This document shows positions 24,501 through 44,678 of a stretch of 64,000 nt of DNA, piece after piece. Each line of letters starts with the position of its first letter. Position 1 is the stretch's first letter. The notes below the pieces were generated by a model that was given only the letters and a program-made list of their open reading frames with translations, was not told where the DNA came from and ran no database searches. This DNA is from Mya arenaria (Eukaryota; Mollusca; Bivalvia; Myida; Myidae), in the NCBI RefSeq assembly GCF_026914265.1, contig NC_069132.1, positions 32,668,932 to 32,732,931 of the forward strand, in the 5' to 3' direction. A program made the position numbers and the translations under genes.

Positions 24501-26221
24501 ATCATGTTATAGGGGACTAAAGAAGTTTCGAGAAACTGAGGCCAGCTGTCTTAAGTCTTCTAAATATCCGCCGCACTGTCAAGGCACCATATTGCTAGGT
24601 AAATTCACATTGAATTGATGGGAATGAACTCCTGCTTTGGTGTCATTTGTCCTGTTCAAAATTTAGTGACATTTAACCTAATATGTATATGTTTTTCTTC
24701 AGATTTATCAAAAGGGTCACTCCTACCAACTAGACATTTCGAGATTTTCAGACATTGTTGAACTGCAGTAGTTCATAGTTATTTTATGCTAGATAGTTGG
24801 TAGGAGTGACCCCTTTGATAAATCTGAAGAAAAAATATATATTAGGTTAAATGTCACTAAACTTTGTACAGGTCAAATGGCACCAAAGCAGGAGTTCATA
24901 CCATCAAATCACTGTGGGTAAATTTGCCAATTTCAAAAGACTTCATTACTCATTAGTCGATGGTTTCTTATGGTTTTGGTCTGCATACATTTGTTTTGAT
25001 ATAAAAAATACTAAAAAAAGAAGTTCGGATGTATATAGATACATACCCGGGGGGTGGTATTTCCGTGGACGTCGGAAAACTCTGCAAACAGTCAAAAAAT
25101 GGTTGAGAAAACAAACGTGAAACACAAACAAATGGAATATTATGCGAGTCGGTTGATCTGTGGGGTTGCTTCACGTCAGGGTGATTGCGTAAAATCCAAT
25201 TGCACGAGAGACCAACAAATGCAGCATCACATATCAATCGACCAGCATAGTATTGCTTTGATGTCATTTATTTAAGATATATATGATAGAGAAATGGCAA
25301 AACGTTTTCTTTAAAAAAAACACCTCCAAATTCGACGACAAACGTCTTAATTATCATGCGTATTGTTGCCAAAGTAGATTTGCGCATGCGCACTAGGCTA
25401 CTGTGTGATACGGAATCAGAAAACGCAGTTCGAAGTACAGAAACTATTTTTAATGTCCATAGTTTATCTTTAAATCATCTATTTTAGGGAGTAAATTTAA
25501 TATGTATGAATTCACTAAAGAATAATTTGTAAGTCGGTTGATCTATGCGTTTGTATCACTTGGTTGCGTAAAGACTATATCGCGCGAATCTCTATAACTG
25601 ATACCTGGTACGATCGACGATAAATTTGCGTCCCCCTTCAGAGCGTCCACGATGTTGGTGTAGCCGTGCTCTTGCAGCGTCTCGCAAAGGCTGCGGTACG
25701 CCGGCCCGCTTCCCTTCATCACTTCCTGTACACACAGCTCCACCTGTGCACGTGGCGTGCCCTGTCGCATGACGTCACTTCCAGCGTCTGCACTAATCAC
25801 GCCTTTCTGCACGAGCGAGTCTACGACGCTGTTAACATTGATTTCTTCTCGTAAGGTCAGTAAATACCTGAAATTATATACTAAAGACTGGTAATTCAGA
25901 CCACAGAAAAACCGACCCAATGAAATAGTTTAACGGTTCTAAAAATATTAATAAAGGGGGCGCCTGTGATATTATATTCAGTAAACCATATGCATTTTAA
26001 TACTGTTTTTCGAAATTAGCTTTCTTATGTTCGGCCATTTCAAACTATGGTAACTGACATTTTGTTTTAGGAAAAACAATTTTAGCATCTGAGACAAACA
26101 ACATCAAGGCTTACTTTAAGAAGTCCCACTGTCCTTCGAACGCCTCATCGCTGTTATGCGAATCCCTGTCCTCCTCAACCGAGAAACGGACTCGCTTAAC
26201 TTCCGCCGTCGGCGTCGCCAT
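18576..26221 (-). CDS. CARD domain plus coiled-coil protein (five exons found)
   Basis: Exons on the minus strand: 26221-26115 (ATG), 25867-25605, 22834-22670, 19864-19685 and 19199-18576 (stop), about 446 residues. Exons 1-2 encode MATPTAEVKRVRFSVEED and then a six-helix CARD-like domain (INVNSVVDSLVQKGVISADA, RAQVELCVQEVMKGSG, YRSLCETLQEHGYTNIVDAL). Exons 3-5 are almost continuous coiled coil (RQQELEKQLVQ, EKLGLREQLRSRDEELVAMQ, ENEQLRKGVRERHELESELR), then a poly-Gly run and a basic, Ser/Pro-rich tail ending GKKGK. CARDs mediate homotypic assembly in apoptosis and innate signalling; CARD plus coiled coil recalls CARD9/CARD11, but I cannot claim orthology. Exons 3-4-5 join in phase 0. Exon 2 with a CAG|GTATCA donor ends in phase 1, so an exon may be missing in 22.84-25.60 kb or a weaker ATC|GTACCA donor is used. 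The exon 3-4 intron is largely tandem copies of its own splice junctions. Confidence 0.75.
19868..21265 (-). repeat. ~47-bp minisatellite built from the exon-4 acceptor junction, ~30 copies
   Basis: Read on the minus strand, each unit is roughly TTTTCCCCAG followed by GTGATAAAGTCCCTGGACCG and TGCTAGATTGTGAAATG. The first part is a 3' splice site and the second matches the start of exon 4 (GTGATGAAGTCCCTGGACCG at 19864). The array abuts the real acceptor. Units vary in A-run length and by one missing C. A block of about eight units around 20.2-20.55 kb recurs about 380 bp later, so a higher-order repeat has formed. Confidence 0.9.
21564..22669 (-). repeat. 101-bp tandem array built from the exon-3 donor junction, ~11 copies
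   Basis: Units repeat at exactly 101 bp (homologous positions at 21654, 21755, 21856 and so on to 22563), nearly identical, with a partial unit at the left edge. On the minus strand each unit contains GAACTGGAGAAGCAACTCGT then CCAG|GTACAC, identical to the 3' end and donor of exon 3, which ends at 22670. A second donor-like motif, TCG|GTAAGT, lies in each unit. Plus-strand frames through the array only reflect the repeat. Confidence 0.95.
22835..25604 (-). other. Intron between CARD exon and first coiled-coil exon
   Basis: No clear exon was found, although the phase mismatch between flanking exons would be solved by one of length 3n+2. The main structure is a long inverted repeat at 24.6-24.9 kb. 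The rest is AT-rich. Confidence 0.4.
24615..24907. mobile_element. Foldback element with ~115-bp inverted arms
   Basis: The left arm (from TTGATGGGAATGAACTCC) and right arm (ending GGAGTTCATACCATCAA) are imperfect reverse complements for about 115 bp, with a central spacer of roughly 50-60 bp. Shared blocks include CTCCTGCTTTGGTG, TAGTGACATTTAACCTAAT, CTTCAGATTTATCAAA and GTCACTCCTACCAACT. There is no coding potential, so it is a MITE or foldback transposon. Clear target duplications were not identified. Confidence 0.85.
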
Positions 26222-26241
26222 GACGTCACTTTGCGACGTCA
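26221..26241 (-). promoter_or_regulatory. CRE-like sites at the CARD gene start
   Basis: TGACGTCA sits at 26221-26228, directly against the start codon on the upstream side, and a second GCGACGTCAC follows within a few bases. These match the CREB/ATF recognition core. Whether they lie in promoter or 5' UTR is unknown. Confidence 0.4.
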
Positions 26242-27004
26242 CCAAATTTGCTGTGTCACTCTGGTAGTTCCGTTATTCATTCATACCCATTGTTTGGTTT
26301 GTTCATAATATTCCATGTAATTTGTGTCCAATATCAAGAAATTCTCAAGCGATAATCGATTTCTCACTTACGGATGGCAAGATCGTTTCAATTATCAATT
26401 GCAGGTAAATATATTAAATATCTTGCTTATCTCATATACATGTACATCGACGCAGACAACACATATGTGTACATAACTTCTTCATGGATTTTAGTCCTAA
26501 ACTTGGCACAGTTAACATTTTTATAGACTTTGACCTGATAACTCCGGATCTGTGTTTATCATGGACCCTTTGTTTCATTGAACAACTACAAAAGAGTCCG
26601 TTGTAGCAATACACAATCACTAATAATGCCCTTTGTGATGTGTATAAGATACTTGGCACATTATACTGGGCGCGTTTTTGTAAAATCATAACAAAAAAGA
26701 TGATTTGTCATCGCTGCCGTAAATGAAATCTAAATAAGGTGTAAAATGTTAAACATATTTTATGGAGTGCAAACAACTAATCTTGGACGATCCTTTACCA
26801 TTTGCGACTCTACTACCTTAATCAAAGTTAGAGAGCTTGGGAACCACGACATAAACGTATACTTGTATCAGGAGCTATACGTACGGGTTCGGGTTATGTT
26901 TGAAGAAGGTTTCGCAATTTCCCCATGAAGAAGTAATTGAAGGCTCACCGATAATCACTTTCCTCGTGCTTTTGTACTTTTAGGTACCATACGAAAATAT
27001 ATCA
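26242..27004. other. Upstream flank of the CARD gene
   Basis: This AT-rich DNA lies between the CARD gene start and the satellite edge. I see no coding sequence. It should contain the CARD promoter, but no TATA box or other decisive element stands out. Confidence 0.4.
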
Positions 27005-30000
27005 TGATGACGTAGCGCACACAACGTAGACGTAGCGCACATAAAATAGACATAGCGCACACAGAGTAGTGTAAAGCATACAAAGTAGACGAAGAAGTGT
27101 AACGCATACAAAGTAGACGTTACGCAAACAAAGTATACGTAGCGCACACAACGTAGACGTAGCGCATACAACGTAGACGAAGCGCATACAAAGTAGCACA
27201 TACAACGTAGACGTAGCGCACACAAAGTAGCGCACACAAAGTAGTGTACCGCATACAAAGCTGACGAAGCGCACGCAAAGTAGACGTAACGCACACAAAG
27301 TAGTGTAGCGCATACAAAGTAGACATAGCGCACACAAAGTAGATGTAGCGCATACAACGTAGTGCACACAAAGTAGTGTACCGCATACAAAGCAGACGTA
27401 GCGCACACAAAGTAGACGTAACGCACACAGAGTAAACGTAGCACACACAAAGCAGACGTAGCGCACACAAAGTAGACGTAACGCACACAAAGTAGACGTA
27501 ACACACACAAAGCAGACGTAACGCACACAAAGCAGACGTAGCGCACACAAAGTAGACGTAACGCACACAGAGTAGACGTAACGCACACAAAGTAGACGTA
27601 GCGCACACAAAGTAGACGTAGCGCACACAAAGTAGACGTAACGCACACAGAGTAAACGTAGCACACACAAAGCAGACGTAGCGCACACAAAGTAGACGTA
27701 ACGCACACAAAGTAGACGTAACGCACACAAAGCAGACGTAGCGCACGCAAAGTAGACGTAACGCACACAAAGTAAACGTAACACACACAAAGTAGACGTA
27801 GCGCACACAAACGAGACAAAGTAGTGTAGCGCATACAAAGCAGACGTCGTGCACACAAAGTAGGATGTTGCGCTCATAAAATAGACGTAACGCACACAAG
27901 GTAGTGTAGTGCATACAAAGTAAACGTAGCGCACACGAAGTAGACGTAGCGCAAACTATTTAAACGTAACGCATACAAAGTAGACGTAGCGCATACAACG
28001 TAGACGTAGCGCACACAACATAGACGTATCGCATACAACGTAGACGTAGCGTACACAAAGTAGCACATACAAAGAAAACATAGCGCACATAAAGTAGACG
28101 TAGCGCATACAACGTAGATGTAGAGCCTACAACGTAGCGCACACAAAGTCGACGTAGCGAACACAACATAGACGTAGCGCACACAAAGTAGACGTAGCGA
28201 ACACAACGTAGACGTAGCGCATACAACGTAGACGTAGCGCACACAACGTAGCGCACACAAAATAGTGTACCGCATACAAAGCAGACGAAGCGCACGCAAA
28301 GTAGAGATAACGCACACAAAGTAGTGTAGCGCATACAAAGTAGACATAGCGCACACAAAGTAGATGTAGCGCATACAACGTAGCGCACACATAGTTGTGT
28401 ACCGCATACAAAGTACACGTAGCGCACGCAAAGTAGACGTAACGCACACAAAGTAAACGTAGCACACACAAAGTAGACGTAGCGCACACAAACGAGACAA
28501 AGTAGTGTAGCGCATACAAAGCAGACGTCGTGCACACACAGTAGTATGTTGCGCTCATAAAATAGACGTAACGCACACAAGGTAGTGTAGCGCATACAAA
28601 GTACACGTAGCGCACACGAAGTAGACGTAGCGCAAACGATTTAGACGTAACGCATACAAAGTAGACGTAGCGCATTCAACGCAGACGTAGCGCACACAAC
28701 TGAGACGTAACGCATACAACGTAGACGTAACGTACACAAAGTAGCGCATACAAAGAAAACATAGCGCACATAAAGTAGACGTAGCGCATACAACGTAGAT
28801 GTAGAGCATACAACGTAACGCACACAAAGTCGACGTAGCGAACACAACGTAGACGTAGCGCATAAGATGTAGACGTAGCGCACACATCGTAGCGCACACA
28901 AAGTAGTGTACCGCATAAAAAGCAGACTAAGCGCAACACGAAGTAGACGTTGCGCATACAATGTAGACGTTGCTCATACAAAGTAGACGTAGCGCACACA
29001 TCATAGACGTAGCGCACACAACGTAGACGAAGCGTACACAACGTAGCGCACACAAAGAAGTGTAGCGCATACAAAGTAGACGTAGCGCACACAAAGTTAA
29101 GTAGCGCATACAAATTAGACGTTGCGCACACAAAGTAGACGTAGCGCAAACAAAGTAGACGTAGCGCACAAAAAGTAATGAAGCGCATACAAGCAGACGT
29201 AGCGCACAAAAAGTAGACATAGCGCACACAAAGCAGGGTAGCGCATACAACGTAGACGTAGCACACACAACGTAGTGTCGGGTACACAAAGTAGGCGTAG
29301 CGCATACAAAGTAGAAGTAGGGCAAACAAAGCATTGTAGCGCATATAAAGTAGACGTAGCGCACACAAAGTAGTGAAGCGCATACAAAGTAGTCGTAGCG
29401 CACATAAAGAAAACGTATCACACACAAAGTAGACGTAGCCCACACAAACGTGAAAAAGTAGTGAAGCGCTTTCAAAGTAGACGTCACGCACACAAAGTAG
29501 ACGTTGCGCACACAAAGTAAACGTCGCGCACGTCGCGCACACAAAGTACACGTCGCGCACACAAGGTATACGTCGCACACACAAAGTGGACGTTTCCCTC
29601 ACAAAGTAGACGTAGCGCTCACAAAGTAGACGTAGCTCATACAACGCAGACGTAGCGCACACAACATAGACGTAGCGCATACAAAGTATATGTAGCGTAC
29701 CTAACGTAGCGCACACAAAGTAGACGTAGCGCATACAAAGTAAACGTAGCGCACACAAAGTAGTGTAGCGCATACGAAGTAGACGTAGCGCACACAAAGT
29801 TAAGTAGCGCATACAAATTAGACGTTGCGCACACAAAGTAGACGTAGCGCAAACAAAGTAGACGTAGCGCACAAAAAGTAATGAAGCGCATACAAGCAGA
29901 CGTAGCGCACAAAAAGTAGACATAGCGCACACAAAGCAGGGTAGCGCATACAACGTAGACGTAGCACACACAACGTAGTGTCGGGTACACAAAGTAGGCG

Positions 30001-32748
30001 TAGCGCATACAAAGTAGAAGTAGGGCAAACAAAGCATTGTAGCGCATATAAAGTAGACGTAGCGCACACAAAGTAGTGAAGCGCATACAAAGTAGTCGTA
30101 GCGCACATAAAGAAAACGTATCACACACAAAGTAGACGTAGCCCACACAAACGTGAAAAAGTAGTGAAGCGCTTTCAAAGTAGACGTCACGCACACAAAG
30201 TAGACGTTGCGCACACAAAGTAAACGTCGCGCACGTCGCGCACACAAAGTACACGTCGCGCACACAAGGTATACGTCGCACACACAAAGTGGACGTTTCC
30301 CTCACAAAGTAGACGTAGCGCTCACAAAGTAGACGTAGCTCATACAACGCAGACGTAGCGCACACAACATAGACGTAGCGCATACAAAGTATATGTAGCG
30401 TACCTAACGTAGCGCACACAAAGTAGACGTAGCGCATACAAAGTAAACGTAGCGCACACAAAGTAGTGTAGCGCATACGAAGTAGACGTAGCGCACACAA
30501 AGTAGACGTAGCGCACACAAAGTAGTGTGGTGCATACAAAGTAGACGTAGCGCACACAACGTAGGCGTAGTGCACACAAAGCAGTGTAGCGCATACAACG
30601 TAGACGTAGCGCATACAATGTAGACGTAGCGCATTCAACGTAGTGTAGCGCACACAAAGTAGGCGAAGCGCATACAAAGTAGACGTAGCGCTCACAAAGT
30701 AGTGTAGCGCACACAAGGTAGTGTAGCGTACACAAAGTAGTGTAGCGCATATAAAGTAGGCGTAGCGCATACAAAGTAGACGTGGTGCACACAAATTTGT
30801 GTAGCGCACAAAAAGTAGACGTAGCCCACACAAAGTAGACGTAGCACACACAAAGTAGACGTAGCGCAGACAAAGTAGACGTAGCACACACAAAGTAGAT
30901 GTAGCGCACACAAAGTAGACGTAGCGCATACAAAGTCGACGTAGCGCATACAAAGAAGTGCAGCATATACAAAGTAGACTTAGCGCACACAAAGTAGACG
31001 TAGCACATACAAAGTAGACGTAGCGCACACAAAGTAGACGTAGCACACATAAAGTAGACGTAGCGCACACAAAGTAGTGTAGCGCATACAAAGTAGACGT
31101 AGCGCACACAAAGTAGACGTAGCGCATACAAAGTAGTGCAGCGCATACATAGTAGACGTAGCGCACACAATGTAGACGTAGCGCATACAACGTAGACGAA
31201 GCGACCACAACGTAGACGTAACGCATGCAACTTAGACGTAGCGCACACAAAGTAGACGTAGCACATACGAAGTTAAGTAGCGCATACAAATTAGACGTTG
31301 CGCACACAAAGTAGACGTAGCGCAAACAAAGTAGACGTAGCGCACAAAAAGTAATGAAGCGCATACAAGCAGACGTAGCGCACAAAAAGTAGACATAGCG
31401 CACACAAAGCAGGGTAGCGCATACAACGTAGACGTAGCACACACAACGTAGTGTCGGGTACACAAAGTAGGCGTAGCGCATACAAAGTAGAAGTAGGGCA
31501 AACAAAGCATTGTAGCGCATATAAAGTAGACGTAGCGCACACAAAGTAGTGAAGCGCATACAAAGTAGTCGTAGCGCACATAAAGAAAACGTATCACACA
31601 CAAAGTAGACGTAGCCCACACAAACGTGAAAAAGTAGTGAAGCGCTTTCAAAGTAGACGTCACGCACACAAAGTAGACGTTGCGCACACAAAGTAAACGT
31701 CGCGCACGTCGCGCACACAAAGTACACGTCGCGCACACAAGGTATACGTCGCACACACAAAGTGGACGTTTCCCTCACAAAGTAGACGTAGCGCTCACAA
31801 AGTAGACGTAGCTCATACAACGCAGACGTAGCGCACACAACATAGACGTAGCGCATACAAAGTATATGTAGCGTACCTAACGTAGCGCACACAAAGTAGA
31901 CGTAGCGCATACAAAGTAAACGTAGCGCACACAAAGTAGTGTAGCGCATACGAAGTAGACGTAGCGCACACAAAGTAGACGTAGCGCACACAAAGTAGTG
32001 TGGTGCATACAAAGTAGACGTAGCGCACACAACGTAGGCGTAGTGCACACAAAGCAGTGTAGCGCATACAACGTAGACGTAGCGCATACAATGTAGACGT
32101 AGCGCATTCAACGTAGTGTAGCGCACACAAAGTAGGCGAAGCGCATACAAAGTAGACGTAGCGCTCACAAAGTAGTGTAGCGCACACAAGGTAGTGTAGC
32201 GTACACAAAGTAGTGTAGCGCATATAAAGTAGGCGTAGCGCATACAAAGTAGACGTGGTGCACACAAATTTGTGTAGCGCACAAAAAGTAGACGTAGCCC
32301 ACACAAAGTAGACGTAGCACACACAAAGTAGACGTAGCGCAGACAAAGTAGACGTAGCACACACAAAGTAGATGTAGCGCACACAAAGTAGACGTAGCGC
32401 ATACAAAGTCGACGTAGCGCATACAAAGAAGTGCAGCATATACAAAGTAGACTTAGCGCACACAAAGTAGACGTAGCACATACAAAGTAGACGTAGCGCA
32501 CACAAAGTAGACGTAGCACACATAAAGTAGACGTAGCGCACACAAAGTAGTGTAGCGCATACAAAGTAGACGTAGCGCACACAAAGTAGACGTAGCGCAT
32601 ACAAAGTAGTGCAGCGCATACATAGTAGACGTAGCGCACACAATGTAGACGTAGCGCATACAACGTAGACGAAGCGACCACAACGTAGACGTAACGCATG
32701 CAACTTAGACGTAGCGCACACAAAGTAGACGTAGCACATACGAAGTAG
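27005..32748. repeat. 5.7-kb satellite of ~20-bp units with higher-order repeats
   Basis: The basic unit is GTAGACGTAGCGCACACAAA (20 bp), with 19-bp variants such as GTAGTGTAGCGCATACAAA. There are roughly 280 units. The sequence from 29096 recurs at 29799 (703 bp on) and 31272 (1473 bp on). The two 1473-bp blocks 29799-31271 and 31272-32744 appear essentially identical, and the 29096-29798 block is a shortened copy. In the left half a 681-bp period links about 27.86 and 28.54 kb. The minus strand has no stop in the unit in any frame, which creates long artificial open frames with a 20-residue period. Confidence 0.97.
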
Positions 32749-32942
32749 ACTACATGTACGCCGTACAAGTGGGATTCTGTATCATTCTTTATCAAAAGAT
32801 ACACTACCTTTGTTTAACCACTATTTTACATGTAAAATTTTCATATCTGTGGGAGGAATGCGCTAGTTGTGAAATGTGTGGCCACATGTATCCAGAGGTT
32901 TGTCAAACTGTGGCACGTGATAGCCGTTGTCAAACGTATATA

Positions 32943-33854
32943 CGAGGGTCATCCATAAAGTTCGTGGACTGCCATGATTAATGACTTAAATACATGCTAC
33001 CTAGGCAACGGATGTCAGGCAGTACGGAGCACTTTCAATAATTCGCAAAGTTTTGTTACATTCATTGCCGTAAACCAGCGATAACTTTTTAAAAAAATAA
33101 CGGCATTGTCTTCAAAATTTACCTAATGTCAATTTATACTTTCATGACGTTTACCGCCAAATTTCAACGTCATATCAGGTATATTGATATTGTTGTGTAG
33201 CAAACACGTAGCACTGTAGTTTCAATACTCAGCGTCACGGATGGCGACGTCAATTCGTACGGAGCAACGCACAGCTATAAAGTACTGCGTAAATGCTAGC
33301 TACTCGCATGCACAGACGCTTGCATTTTTAAGAACGACAGTTAAATCATCCAAGGTGTCCAGATCACTCGTTTTCAAATGGCACAGGCGTTTTTCCGACA
33401 ATAGGGACTCAGTAGCAGATGACGAACGGCCTGGAAGACCAGCGGTAGATGGGGCTTTCGTAGAAATGGTGCGACAAACCGTGATGGAAGACAGACGTAA
33501 GACCGTACCTGAATTTCTTTGTTAAAATGTTTTACAGTGACTGGTACAGAGATATTTAGGACACTTGGAAAAATTTGGACACAGCGACATAGGTTATGTA
33601 TAGCACATAACAGTGAATATTTTGAAAAAAACATTGACGTTGACGTCATTACGTCGTACAAAGTGCTCCGTACAGTTGCTTATGTGCTATGTTTCATGTA
33701 GTATACATTTGTTTGTTAATATTTTTGTATATTTTTTGTATGTAAATAGCACCAACATAGTACCGGTAATATTGAGAAACAGTGATTTTCTGTTTTTCTT
33801 TCAAAAGATGTGTTTGAAAGTACATTAGTCCACGAATTTTACGGATGACCCTCG
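32943..33854 (+). mobile_element. Internally deleted mariner-like transposon with intact inverted repeats
   Basis: Terminal inverted repeats CGAGGGTCATCC(A/G)TAAA(G/A)TTC then GTGGAC lie at both ends, flanked by TA at 32941-32942 and 33855-33856, the mariner target duplication. Subterminal copies of ACGGAGCACTTT are also inverted (about 33,023 and 33,662). The element is 912 bp, short of the ~1.3 kb of full mariners. It encodes the N-terminal helix-turn-helix part and a C-terminal tail (WTQRHRLCIAHNSEYFE, near 33.58-33.63 kb), but the catalytic DDD core between them is missing. Confidence 0.92.
33241..33525 (+). pseudogene. Mariner transposase N-terminal fragment (HTH only, 94 residues)
   Basis: The frame opens with MATSIRTEQRTAIKYC and continues with FKWHRRFSDNRDSVADDERP GRPAV, the linker motif of mariner/SETMAR-type transposases (HTH_48 region), then RKTVPEFLC and stop. 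In mariners this part binds the inverted repeats. The catalytic domain is deleted, so it could not transpose DNA itself, though it could still bind the ends if made. Confidence 0.88.
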
Positions 33855-33856
33855 TA

Positions 33857-35493
33857 TTTGTGTTTGACTATGTTCATTTATGATTGTTCATTTCTGTATG
33901 GCGATATTCCCAATACAATCAAGCAAAGCAGCCAACATTTAACTAGGCTATTTTTGAATTCACCATGCAATCAGAGACACACAGCGCACTTAACAAATGT
34001 GCGTGTACAAGAGTTTACGTTTTTTCAATACACACATACATAATATAAAATATGGCGAATGCATATTATATGAATGAATATAGCTTTATGAATAACATGA
34101 AACGCCTGACAATGGTCCAATTTTCAGCTTAATTTTTTTTTTTTAAATTAAATACTTCCCATCTTAATACAGTCATAATGTGGTAAAACAATTTCCTTTA
34201 TTAAATTCTTCTTGGAATACAATCTCATATTCAAGCGAAGTCAAGTGAAATATATACATTTCGTGACATTTTAAAACAAGACACCAGGACCTTGATCGCT
34301 TGCTGGAGTACCTCATCTGTCAAAGCTTTCTTTCTGCAAACATTTTTTGCAGTAACATATATTTGGACGACCATACTCAGTCAAGTTCATACAAATTTCC
34401 TTGTTTTAGATTTCGTTACTGGCGATCATTTTGTAAGACCAGAAGAAAGTACCCATGGTGGGAATTGAACCAACAATCTCTTGGGTGAGAGATGCACACC
34501 TATATCATAGACCACTCTCACTGTGTACAGGATTCTTTTTTCCAGTTTTTAATGCCTTAAGAGTTTTAGACCATACCTGACCCAATAATCAGAACTTGAC
34601 CTCGATTTCAGAGATATATTCTGAACAAGTTTCATGAAGATTTGGTACAAAATGTGGCCTCTTAAATATTTCTCAACCATTTGGCCTATGTTTTGAATGG
34701 GCTTGACCGACAGTAAGTATTGATCTAGTTTATAGTCTCATTCTGGCCAAGTTTCATAAAAACTGGAAAGAAAATATGGTATTTAGAGTGCTAACAATTC
34801 TTTCTCTGAAAACATTTGCCCTTGTAGCCTACTTTTAGAATTATGATCAATATCCAAATTTGACCTGGATTTCATAGAAACACACCCTGACCCAGTTTCA
34901 TTTAGTGGTGTAGAAATATGGTCTATAGGATGTCAACAATGTATTTTTAAATCAAACTTGAACAAGACATGATGAATAATCATATTTGACCTATATCTTA
35001 TAGACACTTGAATACGGTTTTTGCGATTGAGAATAGTGTTTGCCTCCTTAAGAAAGTTACCTTTGCCTCCTTAAGAAAGATACCTAGAGAAAAGACAACC
35101 ATTGAAACAGCAAGATATAAAAAGCTTTTCATTCAATATTTTAATTATCATTTAAACACAGAGCACAGTTAAGTTGAACTGTTCAATACAACAATGTCTT
35201 AAGCCAACTATCATAGCACTTAATGTACAAGTCTAAGTAAATTACCTTTTTCAATGAAACAATGTCTTTTAATAGCCAGTCATAATAATAAAGAAATCCC
35301 TCGTCTTAAAGTTTTATGCTATTTTTTAATGGTATTTTAGCACTTAATTAAGTCTACACCATGAGCGGTCCTTTGAAATACACAGCACTTGAGAACATGG
35401 AGATGTTGACGATGACAGATGATGCATTGTATATCACTAGAAGGTCCCATGGACAGGCTTGATAGGGGTGTGGTCCCGATAGTGGGCTTGGGG
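33857..35493. other. Flank downstream of PSMA3 with degenerate repeats
   Basis: No gene was seen. From about 34,560 to 35,000 there are diverged units of roughly 120-130 bp, each with a TTGACCT(C/G)GATTTCA-like block, (C/A)AAGTTTCAT and AAAATATGG. They resemble tandem-repeat cores seen in bivalve elements. A SINE head lies just before them. The 3' UTR of PSMA3 must occupy the right edge. Confidence 0.5.
34445..34521 (-). mobile_element. tRNA-derived SINE head, family A, minus copy
   Basis: Reverse-complemented, it reads GTGAGAGTGGTCTATGATAT (box A-like), CTCTCACCCAAGAGATTG and GGTTCAATTCCCACC (box B), then ATGGGTACTTTCT. It matches the plus-strand copies at 57418 and 62209. Internal Pol III promoter boxes and the shared TACTTTCTCAT junction mark a SINE rather than a tRNA gene. 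Confidence 0.8.

Positions 35494-44678
<9,185 letters not shown>

Noticed and set aside
27005-32748. CRISPR-like array
   Set aside because: The units are contiguous with no unique spacers, and the genome is eukaryotic.
27002-32804. Very long minus-strand open frames (up to 1055 codons) rich in Cys, Tyr and Leu
   Set aside because: They follow from a 20-bp unit without stops in any minus frame. All three frames are open over the same DNA with the same 20-residue period, and there is no domain or composition typical of a gene.
33519-33701. A separate small gene after the mariner HTH frame
   Set aside because: It lies within the transposon ends and reads as the C-terminal tail of the same mariner transposase.
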